A stretch of DNA of 64,000 nucleotides, from NCBI RefSeq assembly GCF_002914525.1, contig NZ_LODW01000053.1:1-64000 (forward strand). Direction: 5' to 3'. This DNA comes from Rhizobium hidalgonense (GTDB taxonomy: Bacteria > Pseudomonadota > Alphaproteobacteria > Rhizobiales > Rhizobiaceae). Position 1 is the first letter of the stretch; each line of letters begins with the position of its first letter. The translations under genes were made by a program, and so were the position numbers. A model generated the notes under the pieces. It did not search any database, was not told where the DNA came from, and saw nothing but the letters and a program-made list of their open reading frames with translations. Below, in pieces: positions 50,836 through 59,817 of this stretch.

Positions 50836-52167
50836 CTATGCCGCGCGCTTCAGAGCATCGCCGATCGTCGAGACGATCGTGTCGATCTGGCTCTTCTCGA
50901 TGATGAGCGGCGGCGAGAGCGCGATGATGTCGCCGGTCACGCGGATCAGCAGTCCCTTGTTGAAGCAGTCGACGAAGATGTCGTAGGCGCGGGTTCCGGC
51001 CGCCGCTCGGGGCGCCAGTTCTATCGCGCCGACCAGGCCGAGATTGCGGATGTCGACGACGTGAGGCAGGCCCTTCAGCGAATGGAGGCCCTCTTGCCAG
51101 TATTCGGCAAGCTCGGCTGCGCGGGTCAGCAGCCCTTCTTCCTCGTAGATTTCGAGGGTGGCAAGGCCGGCGGCGCAGGCGACCGGATGCCCGGAATAGG
51201 TATAGCCGTGGAAAAGCTCGATCGCGTTTTCCGGGCCGACCATCAGGCCGTCATAGACCTTGCGGCTGGCAAAGACCGCGCCCATTGGGATCGCGCCGTT
51301 GGTCAGGCCCTTTGCCGTGGTGACGAGGTCGGGCACGACGCCGAAATAATCGACCGCGAAAGGCGTGCCGAGGCGGCCGAAGCCGGTGATGACCTCGTCG
51401 AAGATCAGCAGGATGCCGTGCTTGTCGGCGGTTGCGCGCAGCTTTTCCAGATAGCCCTTCGGCGGCAGGACCACGCCTGCCGATCCCGACATCGGTTCGA
51501 CGATGACGGCTGCAATGGTTTCGGGACCGTGCAACTGCACCAGCCGTTCCAGATCGTCGGCCAATTCCACGCCGTGGGCCGGCAGGCCCTTCGAAAAGGC
51601 ATTGCGCTCGACGTCGAGCGTATGGCGCATATGATCGGCCGGTATCTGCGGGAAGACCCGCCGGTTGTTGACGAGACCGCCGACGGAAATGCCGCCGAAG
51701 CCGACGCCGTGATATCCCTTCTCGCGGCCGATGATGCGCGTGCGGGTGCCCTGGCCGATCGCGCGCTGATAGGCGATGGCGATCTTCAGCGCCGTATCGA
51801 CCGATTCAGAACCCGAGCCGGTGAAGAAGACCCGGTCGAGCTTGGAATCAGTGCCGCCTGGCGCGTTCGCGGCCAGCTTGGCGGCGAAATCGAAGGCGAT
51901 CGGATGGCCCATCTGGAAGGTCGGAGCATAGTCGAGGGTCGAAAGCTGCCGCTCGACGGCCCGGGCGATCTTCTTGCGGCCATGGCCGGCATTGCAGCAC
52001 CAGAGGCCGGCGGTGCCGTCCAGCACCTGGTTTCCGTCGACATCGGTGTAATACATGCCGTCTGCGGCGGCCAGGAGCCGCGGCGTCGCCTTGAACTGCC
52101 GGTTCGCGGTGAACGGCATCCAGAAATTTTCGAGTACGGGCGCGTTCGTTTTGCTGATCTGGTCCAT
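50836..52167 (-). CDS. Class III omega-aminotransferase
   Basis: About 443 residues. PLP-lysine region LVTTAKGLTNGAIPMGA, the GSESVDTALKIA loop and LLIFDEVITGFGRLGTPFA mark a class III aminotransferase of the beta-alanine/omega-amino-acid:pyruvate type. It moves an amino group from an omega-amino acid or amine to pyruvate. The start at 52167 (MDQISKTN) has AGGAGG upstream. It is divergent from a PuuR-like regulator, which suits polyamine or beta-alanine use. Confidence 0.9.
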   Translation of the reverse strand: MDQISKTNAPVLENFWMPFTANRQFKATPRLLAAADGMYYTDVDGNQVLDGTAGLWCCNAGHGRKKIARAVERQLSTLDYAPTFQMGHPIAFDFAAKLAANAPGGTDSKLDRVFFTGSGSESVDTALKIAIAYQRAIGQGTRTRIIGREKGYHGVGFGGISVGGLVNNRRVFPQIPADHMRHTLDVERNAFSKGLPAHGVELADDLERLVQLHGPETIAAVIVEPMSGSAGVVLPPKGYLEKLRATADKHGILLIFDEVITGFGRLGTPFAVDYFGVVPDLVTTAKGLTNGAIPMGAVFASRKVYDGLMVGPENAIELFHGYTYSGHPVACAAGLATLEIYEEEGLLTRAAELAEYWQEGLHSLKGLPHVVDIRNLGLVGAIELAPRAAAGTRAYDIFVDCFNKGLLIRVTGDIIALSPPLIIEKSQIDTIVSTIGDALKRAA

Positions 52168-52261
52168 GCTGGCCTCCTGTGGTTGGCGCCGAGAATGGCA
52201 ATTTCCCTTTGTCAAACAAGTCCTTTTCTTTGCTGCTGCAAACTATTGAATCTAAACAAAT

Positions 52262-52287
52262 CAGAATATAGAATTTTGGATATTCTG
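52262..52287. promoter_or_regulatory. Inverted repeat operator between aminotransferase and XRE-cupin genes
   Basis: CAGAATAT-N10-ATATTCTG, perfect 8-bp arms, 22 bases before the regulator start. A natural binding site for the XRE-cupin protein acting on both genes. Confidence 0.5.
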
Positions 52288-52309
52288 GACAACACAAACG
52301 GACCAAACC

Positions 52310-52858
52310 ATGTCAGTCGATATCGGCAGCCGCCTTCGCCATCTCCGCATCGCCCATAAGCTTTCCCAGCGTGAACTGGCCAAGCGTACCGGCGTGCCCA
52401 ATTCGACGATTTCACTGATCGAATCGAATGCCTCCAACCCCTCGGTCGGGGCGTTGAAGCGCATTCTCGACGGCATCCCGATCGGGCTGGCGGAGTTCTT
52501 CGCCTTTGAGCCAGAGCGCCCAAGGAAGGCCTTCTATGCGGCGGAAGAACTGGTGGAGATCGGCAAGGGCGCCATTTCCTACAAGCAGGTCGGAGAAAAC
52601 CTGTTCGGGCGCAGCCTGCAAATGCTCAAGGAGTGTTACCAGCCGGGCGCCGACACCGGAAAGATTCCGCTTGTTCACGAGGGAGAGGAGGGCGGAATCG
52701 TGCTCTCGGGAAGGCTTGAGGTGACCGTCGACGACGAGCGGCGCATCCTCGGGCCGGGTGACGCTTATTATTTCGAAAGCCGGCGACCGCATCGGTTCCG
52801 CTGCGTCGGGCCGGTGCCTTGCGAAGTCATCAGCGCCTGCACGCCGCCGACGTTTTAG
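52310..52858 (+). CDS. XRE-cupin transcriptional regulator (PuuR-like)
   Basis: A 182-residue protein: N-terminal HTH (IGSRLRHLRIAHKLSQRELAKRTGVPNSTISLIESNASNPSVGALKRIL) and a C-terminal cupin (about 105-180, HEGEEGGIVLSGRLEVTVDDERRILGPGDAYYFESRRPHRF). This layout is typical of PuuR, the putrescine-utilisation repressor. It is divergent from the omega-aminotransferase. Its stop overlaps the convergent ProC-like gene by four bases. Confidence 0.9.
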   Translation: MSVDIGSRLRHLRIAHKLSQRELAKRTGVPNSTISLIESNASNPSVGALKRILDGIPIGLAEFFAFEPERPRKAFYAAEELVEIGKGAISYKQVGENLFGRSLQMLKECYQPGADTGKIPLVHEGEEGGIVLSGRLEVTVDDERRILGPGDAYYFESRRPHRFRCVGPVPCEVISACTPPTF

Positions 52859-53640
52859 TCCTTGCCCTCGATGCGGGCGAGAACAAGGTCGAGGGCGGCG
52901 GTCAGCGCGGCAATGCCGCCCTTCTTGTCGAAGTCCGAAAGGACCTGCTCGTTCAGTCCGCCCTTGGTGGCGAATTCGCGGCTCAACGCGCTGAATGGCT
53001 CGGCGGCGCCCGCGCTGCTCGCCTTCTGTGCAAGGCCAGCGAAGAGCGGGGCGATGTAGGCCTGTCCCTTCGCCCTTTCAAGCCCGCTTTTTTCCAGCCA
53101 GCCGGCAACCGACTCCATGACGCCGAAATAGGTAGACATGACAGCGCTTGCAGCTGCGAGAAGATCATATTCCTTCCTCGACTGGCATTGCACGGCCGTT
53201 CCGAGTGTGTCGAACAGTGCGGCGACAGCAGTATCCGCCGGATAGACCGCGGTCACGCCCTGCCGGTCTGCGACAAAGGGCAGGGGGATGGCCTGCACGA
53301 GATTGATATCGGCGCCGATCCACTCCAGCAGGGCCCGGCGCTCGGTCGCCGCAACGAGGCTGACGACCATCTGGCCGTTCCTGAATGAAAGCTCCCGCAC
53401 CACCTCCTCGGCGATCTGCGGCCGTATCGCCAGAAACACCATCTCGCTGCGCTGGACGACCTCCTGATTGTCGCGAGCAATTCTCACGGAGGCGAACTCG
53501 GCCGCAAGTGTCTCGGCGATGTGGGCGCTTCGCGGAGAAACGTGAATGTCGCTGGCATAGGCCGGTTCGGCCAGAAGCCCGCGAACCATAGCTTCGGTGA
53601 TGGCGCCGGTGCCGACGAATCCGATGCTGTTGGCGTTCAT
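52855..53640 (-). CDS. proC: Pyrroline-5-carboxylate reductase family protein
   Basis: A 261-residue ProC-family reductase: Rossmann motif IGFVGTGAITEAMVRGLL, IRPQIAEEVV, and the C-terminal GGLNEQVLSDFDKKGG. ProC makes proline from pyrroline-5-carboxylate with NAD(P)H. Being four bases after the GntR stop and beside hydroxyproline-type genes, this copy may instead reduce a pyrroline intermediate of hydroxyproline breakdown. It is probably not the housekeeping ProC, but that cannot be proved here. Confidence 0.8.
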   Translation of the reverse strand: MNANSIGFVGTGAITEAMVRGLLAEPAYASDIHVSPRSAHIAETLAAEFASVRIARDNQEVVQRSEMVFLAIRPQIAEEVVRELSFRNGQMVVSLVAATERRALLEWIGADINLVQAIPLPFVADRQGVTAVYPADTAVAALFDTLGTAVQCQSRKEYDLLAAASAVMSTYFGVMESVAGWLEKSGLERAKGQAYIAPLFAGLAQKASSAGAAEPFSALSREFATKGGLNEQVLSDFDKKGGIAALTAALDLVLARIEGKD

Positions 53641-53644
53641 GTGA

Positions 53645-54364
53645 TCACTCCGCGGCTCGCAGCCGTCCCAGCGCGACATCCGTCGTATAGTTCTCGCGCA
53701 TGAAATTGATGAAATTGTCCTGGAACTGGCGCGTATGGGCGTGAGCGAGTTCGTCGGCCAGATCCACATTCTTGTCCCTGATGGCATTGAGCATGAGCGC
53801 ATGCTCGTCGGTCAGCAGATAGCCCTCATGGGTTCGCTCCAGATACTCGAAATGCAGGTGGAGCATGCGCTGACCCTGCGACAGCAGCTTGTCGTAGAAG
53901 GAGGCCAGATACTGGTTCTTTCCAGCATGAGCGATCGCCATGTGGAATTCCTTGTTGGCCTCCGACATGGCGAGATGATTGCCGGTTCTAACCGCCGCCT
54001 CGAACGACTTCAGCCGCTTGGCGATGATCTTCAGGTCGGTCTCCGTCCGCAGCGCTGCGGCAAGCCGGGTATTCATGCGCTGCGCAATATCGAGCGCCTC
54101 GACATATTTGGGAAAAGTCGCCACTTCGATCGGCGCGACGATCGTGCTGCGGTTGGAAAGCGTCACCACCAGCTCGTCGGCGCCGAGCCGGATCAAGGCT
54201 TCGCGCACCGGCGATCGCGACATGTCGAAGCGTTCGGCGAGCGTCATCTCGTCGAGCAACTGACCGGGCGGTAAAGCGAGCGACAGGATCTCGTTGCGGA
54301 GCGTTTCATAGACGTTCTTCCAGCCGGTGCCGCGGATGCGTTTCACTTCCGATTCTTCAGACAC
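53645..54364 (-). CDS. GntR-family (FCD) regulator of the hydroxyproline-type region
   Basis: A 239-residue regulator. Winged helix: NVYETLRNEILSLALPPGQLLDEMTLAERFDMSRSPVREALIRLGADELV. FCD domain with EANKEFHMAIAHAGKNQYLASFYDKLL and the His in DEHALMLNAIRDKNVDLADELAHAHTRQF. It is divergent from the ABC transporter operon, with GTCGAC repeats between them, and is likely its repressor, in the position of HypR of Sinorhizobium. Confidence 0.9.
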   Translation of the reverse strand: MSEESEVKRIRGTGWKNVYETLRNEILSLALPPGQLLDEMTLAERFDMSRSPVREALIRLGADELVVTLSNRSTIVAPIEVATFPKYVEALDIAQRMNTRLAAALRTETDLKIIAKRLKSFEAAVRTGNHLAMSEANKEFHMAIAHAGKNQYLASFYDKLLSQGQRMLHLHFEYLERTHEGYLLTDEHALMLNAIRDKNVDLADELAHAHTRQFQDNFINFMRENYTTDVALGRLRAAE

Positions 54365-54377
54365 TTAAGTCCCTTTC

Positions 54378-54482
54378 TGTCGACGCCAGTCCATTGGGCC
54401 AGAAAAACAGCGTGTCGGCAATGTAATTTTTCCGCTTGACTTTGTCGACACGCTGTTGACATATTTTGTCCAGTCGACACGC
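54378..54482. promoter_or_regulatory. GTCGAC-containing operator/promoter region
   Basis: A 10-base direct repeat GTCGACACGC occurs at 54444-54453 and 54473-54482, and TGTCGACG at 54378-54385 near the gntR start. TTGACT (54436-54441) and CATATT (54460-54465) form a plausible promoter overlapped by the repeats. Spacing of 29 bases between repeats suggests cooperative binding by a dimeric regulator. Confidence 0.5.
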
Positions 54483-54565
54483 AGCCGACATAAAAATAAC
54501 AGAAACGGTTAGAGCCGACGAGTGGAACCGCGCGCTTTCCGCGCACAACAAAAGAGGAATGCCCG

Positions 54566-55396
54566 ATGCTTTCTTTGATAACGTCCGCCTTGCGGGCGCT
54601 GCCTGCGCTCGCCCTGATGGGGGCTCTTTCCGCAACCGCCGCACAGGCTCAGACCACAGAGGGATATTGGCAGGGCGTGCAGAAGGCGGGTACCTTACGC
54701 TGCGGCGCGGCCGTCGCGCCGCCCTATGTCATGCGCGACCCGGCGACGGGCGAATATTCCGGCTTCTTTGCCGATCTCTGCAAGGAATTTGCCGAAGTCC
54801 TGAAGGTGAAGCCCGAATTCGTCGATACGACCTGGGACAATATCGTCGCCGGCCTGCAAGCCGGTAAATGGGACGTGTCGCTTGCGCTCAACCGCACGCC
54901 GGCGCGCGCCATGGCGGTGCAGTTCTCGGTTCCGGCGATGGAGTACCAGATCTCGCTCGCCTATAACAAAAACAATCCGAAAATTGCGGCCGGTGCCGCT
55001 TCGGTTGCCGATATCGACAAGGCAGGCGTGACGCTCGCCGTCATGTCCGGCACGGCGCAGGACAAGGCCATTTCCGCGGTCGTGAAGAACGCCACGATCA
55101 TGCGGCTGCCTGGCAATGACGAGACCCGGCTGGCCGTCACCTCGAAGCGCGCCGACATCCTGGTTGACGCTTCCGACACCAACCAGCTCTTCACCCAATC
55201 GAACCCGGACTGGGCGGTGGCGCTCAACCCGACGCCGGCGCTCGCCAAGCAGGGCGTCGCCTTCGGCCTGCCGCATCAGCTTTCGGCCGCCGACGTCGAA
55301 GTGGTCGACATCTTCCTCGAAGAGAAGGTCGCGACCGGTCACGTCGACGAGCTGATCCGCAAGGCGGTCGACGAAGTGCTCAAGGGCGCAAAGTAA
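54566..55396 (+). CDS. Amino-acid ABC transporter binding protein (family 3)
   Basis: A 276-residue periplasmic protein. Signal peptide ends at AQAQ. Family 3 features: LRCGAAVAPPYVMRDPATGEYSGFFADLCKEFAEVL, NIVAGLQAGKWDVSLALNRTPARAM and the C-terminal lysine-rich helix. It is the first gene of a polar amino-acid ABC operon that continues into hydroxyproline-type catabolic genes, so hydroxyproline or a related imino acid is the likely ligand. Confidence 0.92.
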   Translation: MLSLITSALRALPALALMGALSATAAQAQTTEGYWQGVQKAGTLRCGAAVAPPYVMRDPATGEYSGFFADLCKEFAEVLKVKPEFVDTTWDNIVAGLQAGKWDVSLALNRTPARAMAVQFSVPAMEYQISLAYNKNNPKIAAGAASVADIDKAGVTLAVMSGTAQDKAISAVVKNATIMRLPGNDETRLAVTSKRADILVDASDTNQLFTQSNPDWAVALNPTPALAKQGVAFGLPHQLSAADVEVVDIFLEEKVATGHVDELIRKAVDEVLKGAK

Positions 55397-55457
55397 CCTC
55401 GCCGGGCCGGTGCGGGGATCGCGCCGGCCCTCCCAGCTTCGATCATCGGAGATTGGC

Positions 55458-56240
55458 ATGACCACGTCCTTCAGCCTTCCCCTCGTGAAAATGCAGGCGC
55501 TCCACAAAAGCTATGGCAATGGAGCAATCCAGGTGCTGAAAGGCATCGACATTGAAATGAAACCCGGCGAACGCGTCGTCGTCATCGGACCCAGCGGCGG
55601 CGGCAAAAGCACGCTGCTCAGGGTGATGATGGGGCTGGAGCAGGTCGACAGCGGCTCGGTCAGTTTCGATGGCAAGCCCTATATTTCTTTCGTTGGTGCA
55701 GCGGGGAAAACTCAGATCGACACCCATGTCCGCCGGTCGATCGGCATGGTCTTTCAGCACTACACCCTGTTTCCGCATCTGAATGTCACCCAGAACCTGA
55801 TCCTCGCCCCCTGCAAGGTGCGTGGAGAAGCCAAGGCGAAGGCGACGGATCGCGCTCAGGCGCTACTCGAGCGCTTCGGGCTCGGCGCCAAGGCCAAGGC
55901 CTATCCGGCTCAGCTTTCCGGCGGCCAGAAGCAGCGCGTCGCCATCGCCCGCGCGCTGATGCTCGATCCGAAGCTGATGATGTTCGACGAAGTCACCTCG
56001 GCTCTGGATCCGGAGCTCGTCAGTGAGGTGGAGCAGGTCATTCTGCAGCTCGCCGCCCAGGACATGCCGATGATGATCGTCACCCACGACATGTGGTTCG
56101 CCAAGAACATCGCGTCGCGCGTCATCTTCTGCGCCGGCGGCGTGGTCGTCGAGGACGGCCCTCCCGAGCAGGTGCTCGGCGCCCCGCGCGAGGAGCGCAC
56201 CAAGGAATTCATCGACCGGGTCTTCCACATCAAGCAGTAG
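55458..56240 (+). CDS. Amino-acid ABC transporter ATPase
   Basis: A 260-residue ATPase. Walker A GPSGGGKSTLLR, Q-loop region VFQHYTLFPHLNVTQN, signature LSGGQKQRVAIARAL, Walker B MMFDEVTSALDPELV and the H-loop MIVTHDM. The start at 55458 follows GGAGATTGGC; upstream in-frame codons lie in the gap after the binding-protein gene. It energises the two permeases that follow. Confidence 0.94.
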   Translation: MTTSFSLPLVKMQALHKSYGNGAIQVLKGIDIEMKPGERVVVIGPSGGGKSTLLRVMMGLEQVDSGSVSFDGKPYISFVGAAGKTQIDTHVRRSIGMVFQHYTLFPHLNVTQNLILAPCKVRGEAKAKATDRAQALLERFGLGAKAKAYPAQLSGGQKQRVAIARALMLDPKLMMFDEVTSALDPELVSEVEQVILQLAAQDMPMMIVTHDMWFAKNIASRVIFCAGGVVVEDGPPEQVLGAPREERTKEFIDRVFHIKQ

Positions 56241-56252
56241 GGAGGGCATTCC

Positions 56253-56915
56253 GTGAACTACACGTTCGACTTCAATTCAGTCTCTATCGCTCCGCTTCTC
56301 CAGGGGCTGTGGGTTTCTCTGCAGCTGACGGCGGCTGCGAACGTCATCGGCATCATCCTGGGCTTCGGATTGGCCCTCCTCATCATGAGCCCGATCAAGA
56401 TTGTGCGGCTGCCGTTCATGCTGTTCGTCGAATTCTTCCGCTGCACGCCGGCGATCGTCCAGATCGTCTGGATATTCTACTGCGTGCCGATGCTGTTCGA
56501 CGTCTTTCTCGACCCGATGACGATGGGCATCATGGCGCTCGGGCTCAATCTGATGGCGTTCAATGCCGAAGCCTACAGAGCATCCATCCAGGCGGTTCCG
56601 CGCGAGCAGCTCGACGCCGGCATCGCACTCGGTCTCAATCCGCTGCAGCGGGTGCTCTATATCGTGTTTCCGACGGCGTTCCGCGCTTCGATCCCGGTGC
56701 TACTAACCAACGGCATCGTCATCTTCCAGCAGAGCGCGCTGGTTGCGATCGTGGCGATCCAGGACCTGATGTACCAGGGCAAGACGCTGGCGACAGAGAC
56801 CTACCGCCCGATCGAGACCTTCACCGTCGTGGCGCTCATCTATTTTGCCGTGTCCTTCCCGATAACCCAGATCGTCGGCCTGCTCGAACGCCGCCGCCAG
56901 ATCCTCGTCAGCTAG
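56253..56915 (+). CDS. Amino-acid ABC transporter permease 1
   Basis: A 220-residue HisMQ-type permease, GTG start at 56253 behind GGGAGGG. Five membrane helices; the EAA loop reads EAYRASIQAVPREQLDAGIALGLNPLQRVLYIVFPTAFRASIP. It pairs with the next permease as a heterodimer. Confidence 0.93.
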   Translation: MNYTFDFNSVSIAPLLQGLWVSLQLTAAANVIGIILGFGLALLIMSPIKIVRLPFMLFVEFFRCTPAIVQIVWIFYCVPMLFDVFLDPMTMGIMALGLNLMAFNAEAYRASIQAVPREQLDAGIALGLNPLQRVLYIVFPTAFRASIPVLLTNGIVIFQQSALVAIVAIQDLMYQGKTLATETYRPIETFTVVALIYFAVSFPITQIVGLLERRRQILVS

Positions 56916-56924
56916 GAGGCCAGA

Positions 56925-57590
56925 ATGACACTCGACTTCTCGATCCTGCTGCGCTTCGAGCATGCACTGCTGCTCGGTCTGTGGATGACGATCAAGCTTA
57001 CGGTCATCTGCATCGTGCTCGGATGCTCTCTCGGCTTCCTCGTCGGTCTCGCCCGCGCGTCTGGCAATCCGGCGCTTCGCGCGGTCTCCGGCGCCTATGT
57101 CGAATTCTTCCGCGGCACGCCGGTCCTGATCCAGCTGTTCTGGATATTCTTCTGCCTGCCGCTGCTGCTCGGCGTCGAGCTTTCGAACCTGGCGTCCGGC
57201 GTCATTGCGCTGACGCTCTACATGGGAGCGATCACCAGCGAGACTTTCCGGGCGAGCCTCAAATCCATCGGCCGCGAGCAGTTGGATGCCTGCGTGGCGC
57301 TCGGCTTGCCGCGCAGCGCCCAAGTCGTCAACGTCGTGCTGCCGCAGGCGGTGCTGCGGGCGATCCCGACACTGCTGTCGAACTGCGTCAGCCTCTTCAA
57401 GGAGAGCGCGCTCGTCTCCGCCGTCGGCATGGCTGACCTGATGTTCGTCGGCCAGAACATCTCCAACAATACGGCCCGTCCCGTCGAAGTGCTGACGGTC
57501 GTCGCCCTGATCTATTTCATTATCGCCTTCCCTCTCACGCGGGCCGTTTCCCTCATCGAGGGACGCATCCTCAAGAAGCTCGCAATCTAG
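56925..57590 (+). CDS. Amino-acid ABC transporter permease 2
   Basis: A 221-residue HisMQ-type permease with the EAA loop SETFRASLKSIGREQLDACVALGLPRSAQVVNVVLPQAVLRAIP. Nine bases follow the first permease gene (stop to start). A polar amino-acid uptake system with two different permeases is complete here. Confidence 0.93.
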   Translation: MTLDFSILLRFEHALLLGLWMTIKLTVICIVLGCSLGFLVGLARASGNPALRAVSGAYVEFFRGTPVLIQLFWIFFCLPLLLGVELSNLASGVIALTLYMGAITSETFRASLKSIGREQLDACVALGLPRSAQVVNVVLPQAVLRAIPTLLSNCVSLFKESALVSAVGMADLMFVGQNISNNTARPVEVLTVVALIYFIIAFPLTRAVSLIEGRILKKLAI

Positions 57591-57621
57591 AAACAGCCGT
57601 ACCCAGGACAGGAGACATCCC

Positions 57622-58500
57622 ATGAAACTTTCCGGCGTCATGCCCGCGCTCATCACTCCCTTCGATGCCAACAACAAGATCGATTTCAAGGCGTTCGAGA
57701 GACTTCTGATCCATCTCCGCGAGGCAGGCGTGACCGGCTGGGTCCCGAACGGATCGACGGGAGAGTATTTCAGCCAGTCCCGGGAAGAGCGCCGTGACGT
57801 GCTGCAGTTCGTCAAGGATTTTGCCAGGCCGGACGAAATTCTGATCGCCGGCACCAATGCGCCCGCCACCCGTGAGGTGATCGAGCAGACGGCGCTGGCG
57901 AGAGACATCGGCTATGACACCATCCTGCTGGCGCCGCCATTCTATACCCGCCCGACACAAGCCGAGCTCATCAAACACTACGAAGCCGTTCTCGGCGCCG
58001 TCGACGTGAACCTCGTCCTCTATTCCTATCCGGCCAAGGATGGTTCGGATATCAGTTTCGAGCTGATGGATCATTTTGCCGACAATCGGCGCGTCATCGG
58101 CATCAAGGAGAGCTCGGGCGTGCTGCAGCGGGCGATCGACATCGCCAGCCGCTATGAAGGCAAGATCCAGCTCGTCAGCGGTTCCGACGACATCGCGCTC
58201 GACTTCATGTTCTGGGGTGCGGAAAGCTGGATCTGCGGGCCATCGAACTGCATGGCCAAGGCCTGCTGTGCTCTGGACCGCACATTCAGGTCCGGCGATC
58301 TGAACAAGGCGCGCGAGCAGATGAAAACGCTCTACCGGGCGATGAACATCCTGGAGAGCGGTAAGTTCGTGCAGAAGATCAAATATGGCTGCGAGCTTCA
58401 GGGGCTGCCCGTGGGGCAGTGCCGGGCGCCGCTCGGCGAACTGACCTCGGAGGAAAAGGCCGAGTTCAGGGCAGCAATGCAGCCCATCCTCAACTGGTAA
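57622..58500 (+). CDS. hypD: DHDPS/NAL-family deaminase or aldolase (HypD-like)
   Basis: A 292-residue TIM barrel of the dihydrodipicolinate synthase family. The Schiff-base lysine is in RRVIGIKESSGVL and the catalytic Tyr in LVLYSYPAKDG; the substrate loop is WVPNGSTGEYFSQS. In hydroxyproline catabolism this position is filled by 1-pyrroline-4-hydroxy-2-carboxylate deaminase, which yields 2-oxoglutarate semialdehyde. The neighbouring oxidase, semialdehyde dehydrogenase and proline-racemase-family genes support that, but the family is broad. Confidence 0.82.
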   Translation: MKLSGVMPALITPFDANNKIDFKAFERLLIHLREAGVTGWVPNGSTGEYFSQSREERRDVLQFVKDFARPDEILIAGTNAPATREVIEQTALARDIGYDTILLAPPFYTRPTQAELIKHYEAVLGAVDVNLVLYSYPAKDGSDISFELMDHFADNRRVIGIKESSGVLQRAIDIASRYEGKIQLVSGSDDIALDFMFWGAESWICGPSNCMAKACCALDRTFRSGDLNKAREQMKTLYRAMNILESGKFVQKIKYGCELQGLPVGQCRAPLGELTSEEKAEFRAAMQPILNW

Positions 58501-58546
58501 CGGATCCGGAGCGGGCAAGCCGCCCCTCTAAATTGCGAGGTTCGCC

Positions 58547-59785
58547 GTGTCATCCATCGTGGTCGTCGGCGCCGGCATCATCGGCGTCACCATCGCCTAT
58601 GAACTCCAGCGCCGCGGCCTTGCCGTGACGCTCGTCGACCGCGATGCGCCGGGCAAGGGGGCTTCCTACGGCAATATGGCGAGCGTCGCCGTCACCGAGT
58701 TCATGCCGGCCTCGCGGCAGGGCATCTGGGCACAGATGCCGAAATGGCTGCTCGATCCGGAAGGGCCGGTGCGCATCCGGCCCGCTTACATGCCGAAACT
58801 GGTGCCATGGTTTCTGCGGTTCCTCGCCGCCAGCCGCCCCTCGAAGCTGCGGGAGCTGGAGGCCGCCGGCGCCGTGCTCTGCCAGCGCGTTTATGAAGAC
58901 TTCGATGCGTTGCTGAAGCAGACCGGTCTGACGCAGATGCTGACGGCCGAGGGATGCCTTAGCCTCTATACCGATGAGGCCGAGTTCAAGGCCGATCGGG
59001 AGCATATCGACATCCTGGAGCGCTTCGGCTTCCGGTACGAAATTATCGGCGGCAATGCCATCCGCGACCTGGAGCCCGCATTGACGACGAAGATTGGCAA
59101 GGCGGTGCTCTTTCCCGACAACCGGTCGATATCAGATCCCTACAAGCTCGTCACAGCCCTCTTCGAACGCTTCGAGGCGCTCGGCGGCAGGATCGTCCAG
59201 GGCGATGTCGCCGGCTTCGAGCAAAGCGAGGCCGGTGTCTCCGCCATTCGCCTGGCTGACGGGCGAAGGGTCGTGGCGGAGAAAATGGTGCTTGCGGCCG
59301 GCGCCTTCACCGCCCGGCTTTCGGCCCTGCTGCGCGAACATATCCCGCTCGAAACCGAGCGCGGCTACCACACCCAGATCGTGGAACCCGGTATTTCGAT
59401 GCGCCATTCAATCATCTGGCCGGCGCGCGCCTTCATGGTCACGCCGACGGCCGGCGGCATCCGCGTCGGCGGCACGGTCGAGATGGCCGGCCTCGAGGCG
59501 CCACCGGATTATCGGCGCGCGAAGATCTTGGTGAAGCGGGCTCGGGAGGCATTGCCCGAGCTGAACGCCGAACGAGCGACGGAGTGGATGGGGCATCGCC
59601 CGGCGCTGCCTGACACCGTGCCGGTCATGGGGCCGTCCGCCAAACGCCGCAACGTCTGGTACGCGACGGGTCACGGACATCTCGGCCTCACCTATGCGGC
59701 CACGACAGGCCGGTTGATGGCTGATCTCATTACGGGCATCAAACCGCCCGTGGACATGAAACCTTATCGCGTCGACCGCTTTTGA
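58547..59785 (+). CDS. hypO: FAD-dependent D-amino-acid/D-hydroxyproline oxidase
   Basis: A 412-residue DadA-type flavoprotein; GTG start behind GCGAGG. FAD motif SIVVVGAGIIGVTIAYELQRRGLAVTLVDRD; C-terminal GGIRVGGTVEMAGLE, WMGHRPALPDTVPVMG and ATGHGHLGLTYAATTGRLMADL. In the hydroxyproline route it oxidises cis-4-hydroxy-D-proline to the pyrroline. It is distinct in sequence from the DadA at 48408. Confidence 0.85.
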   Translation: MSSIVVVGAGIIGVTIAYELQRRGLAVTLVDRDAPGKGASYGNMASVAVTEFMPASRQGIWAQMPKWLLDPEGPVRIRPAYMPKLVPWFLRFLAASRPSKLRELEAAGAVLCQRVYEDFDALLKQTGLTQMLTAEGCLSLYTDEAEFKADREHIDILERFGFRYEIIGGNAIRDLEPALTTKIGKAVLFPDNRSISDPYKLVTALFERFEALGGRIVQGDVAGFEQSEAGVSAIRLADGRRVVAEKMVLAAGAFTARLSALLREHIPLETERGYHTQIVEPGISMRHSIIWPARAFMVTPTAGGIRVGGTVEMAGLEAPPDYRRAKILVKRAREALPELNAERATEWMGHRPALPDTVPVMGPSAKRRNVWYATGHGHLGLTYAATTGRLMADLITGIKPPVDMKPYRVDRF

Positions 59786-59817
59786 GCGGTGCCGGCGCAA
59801 GGCGAAAGGGAGTGAAC

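Noticed and set aside
56093..57436. A 447-codon plus-strand frame across the ATPase end and both permeases
   Set aside because: It is a shifted frame through three well-supported transporter genes, rich in Arg, with no membrane segments.
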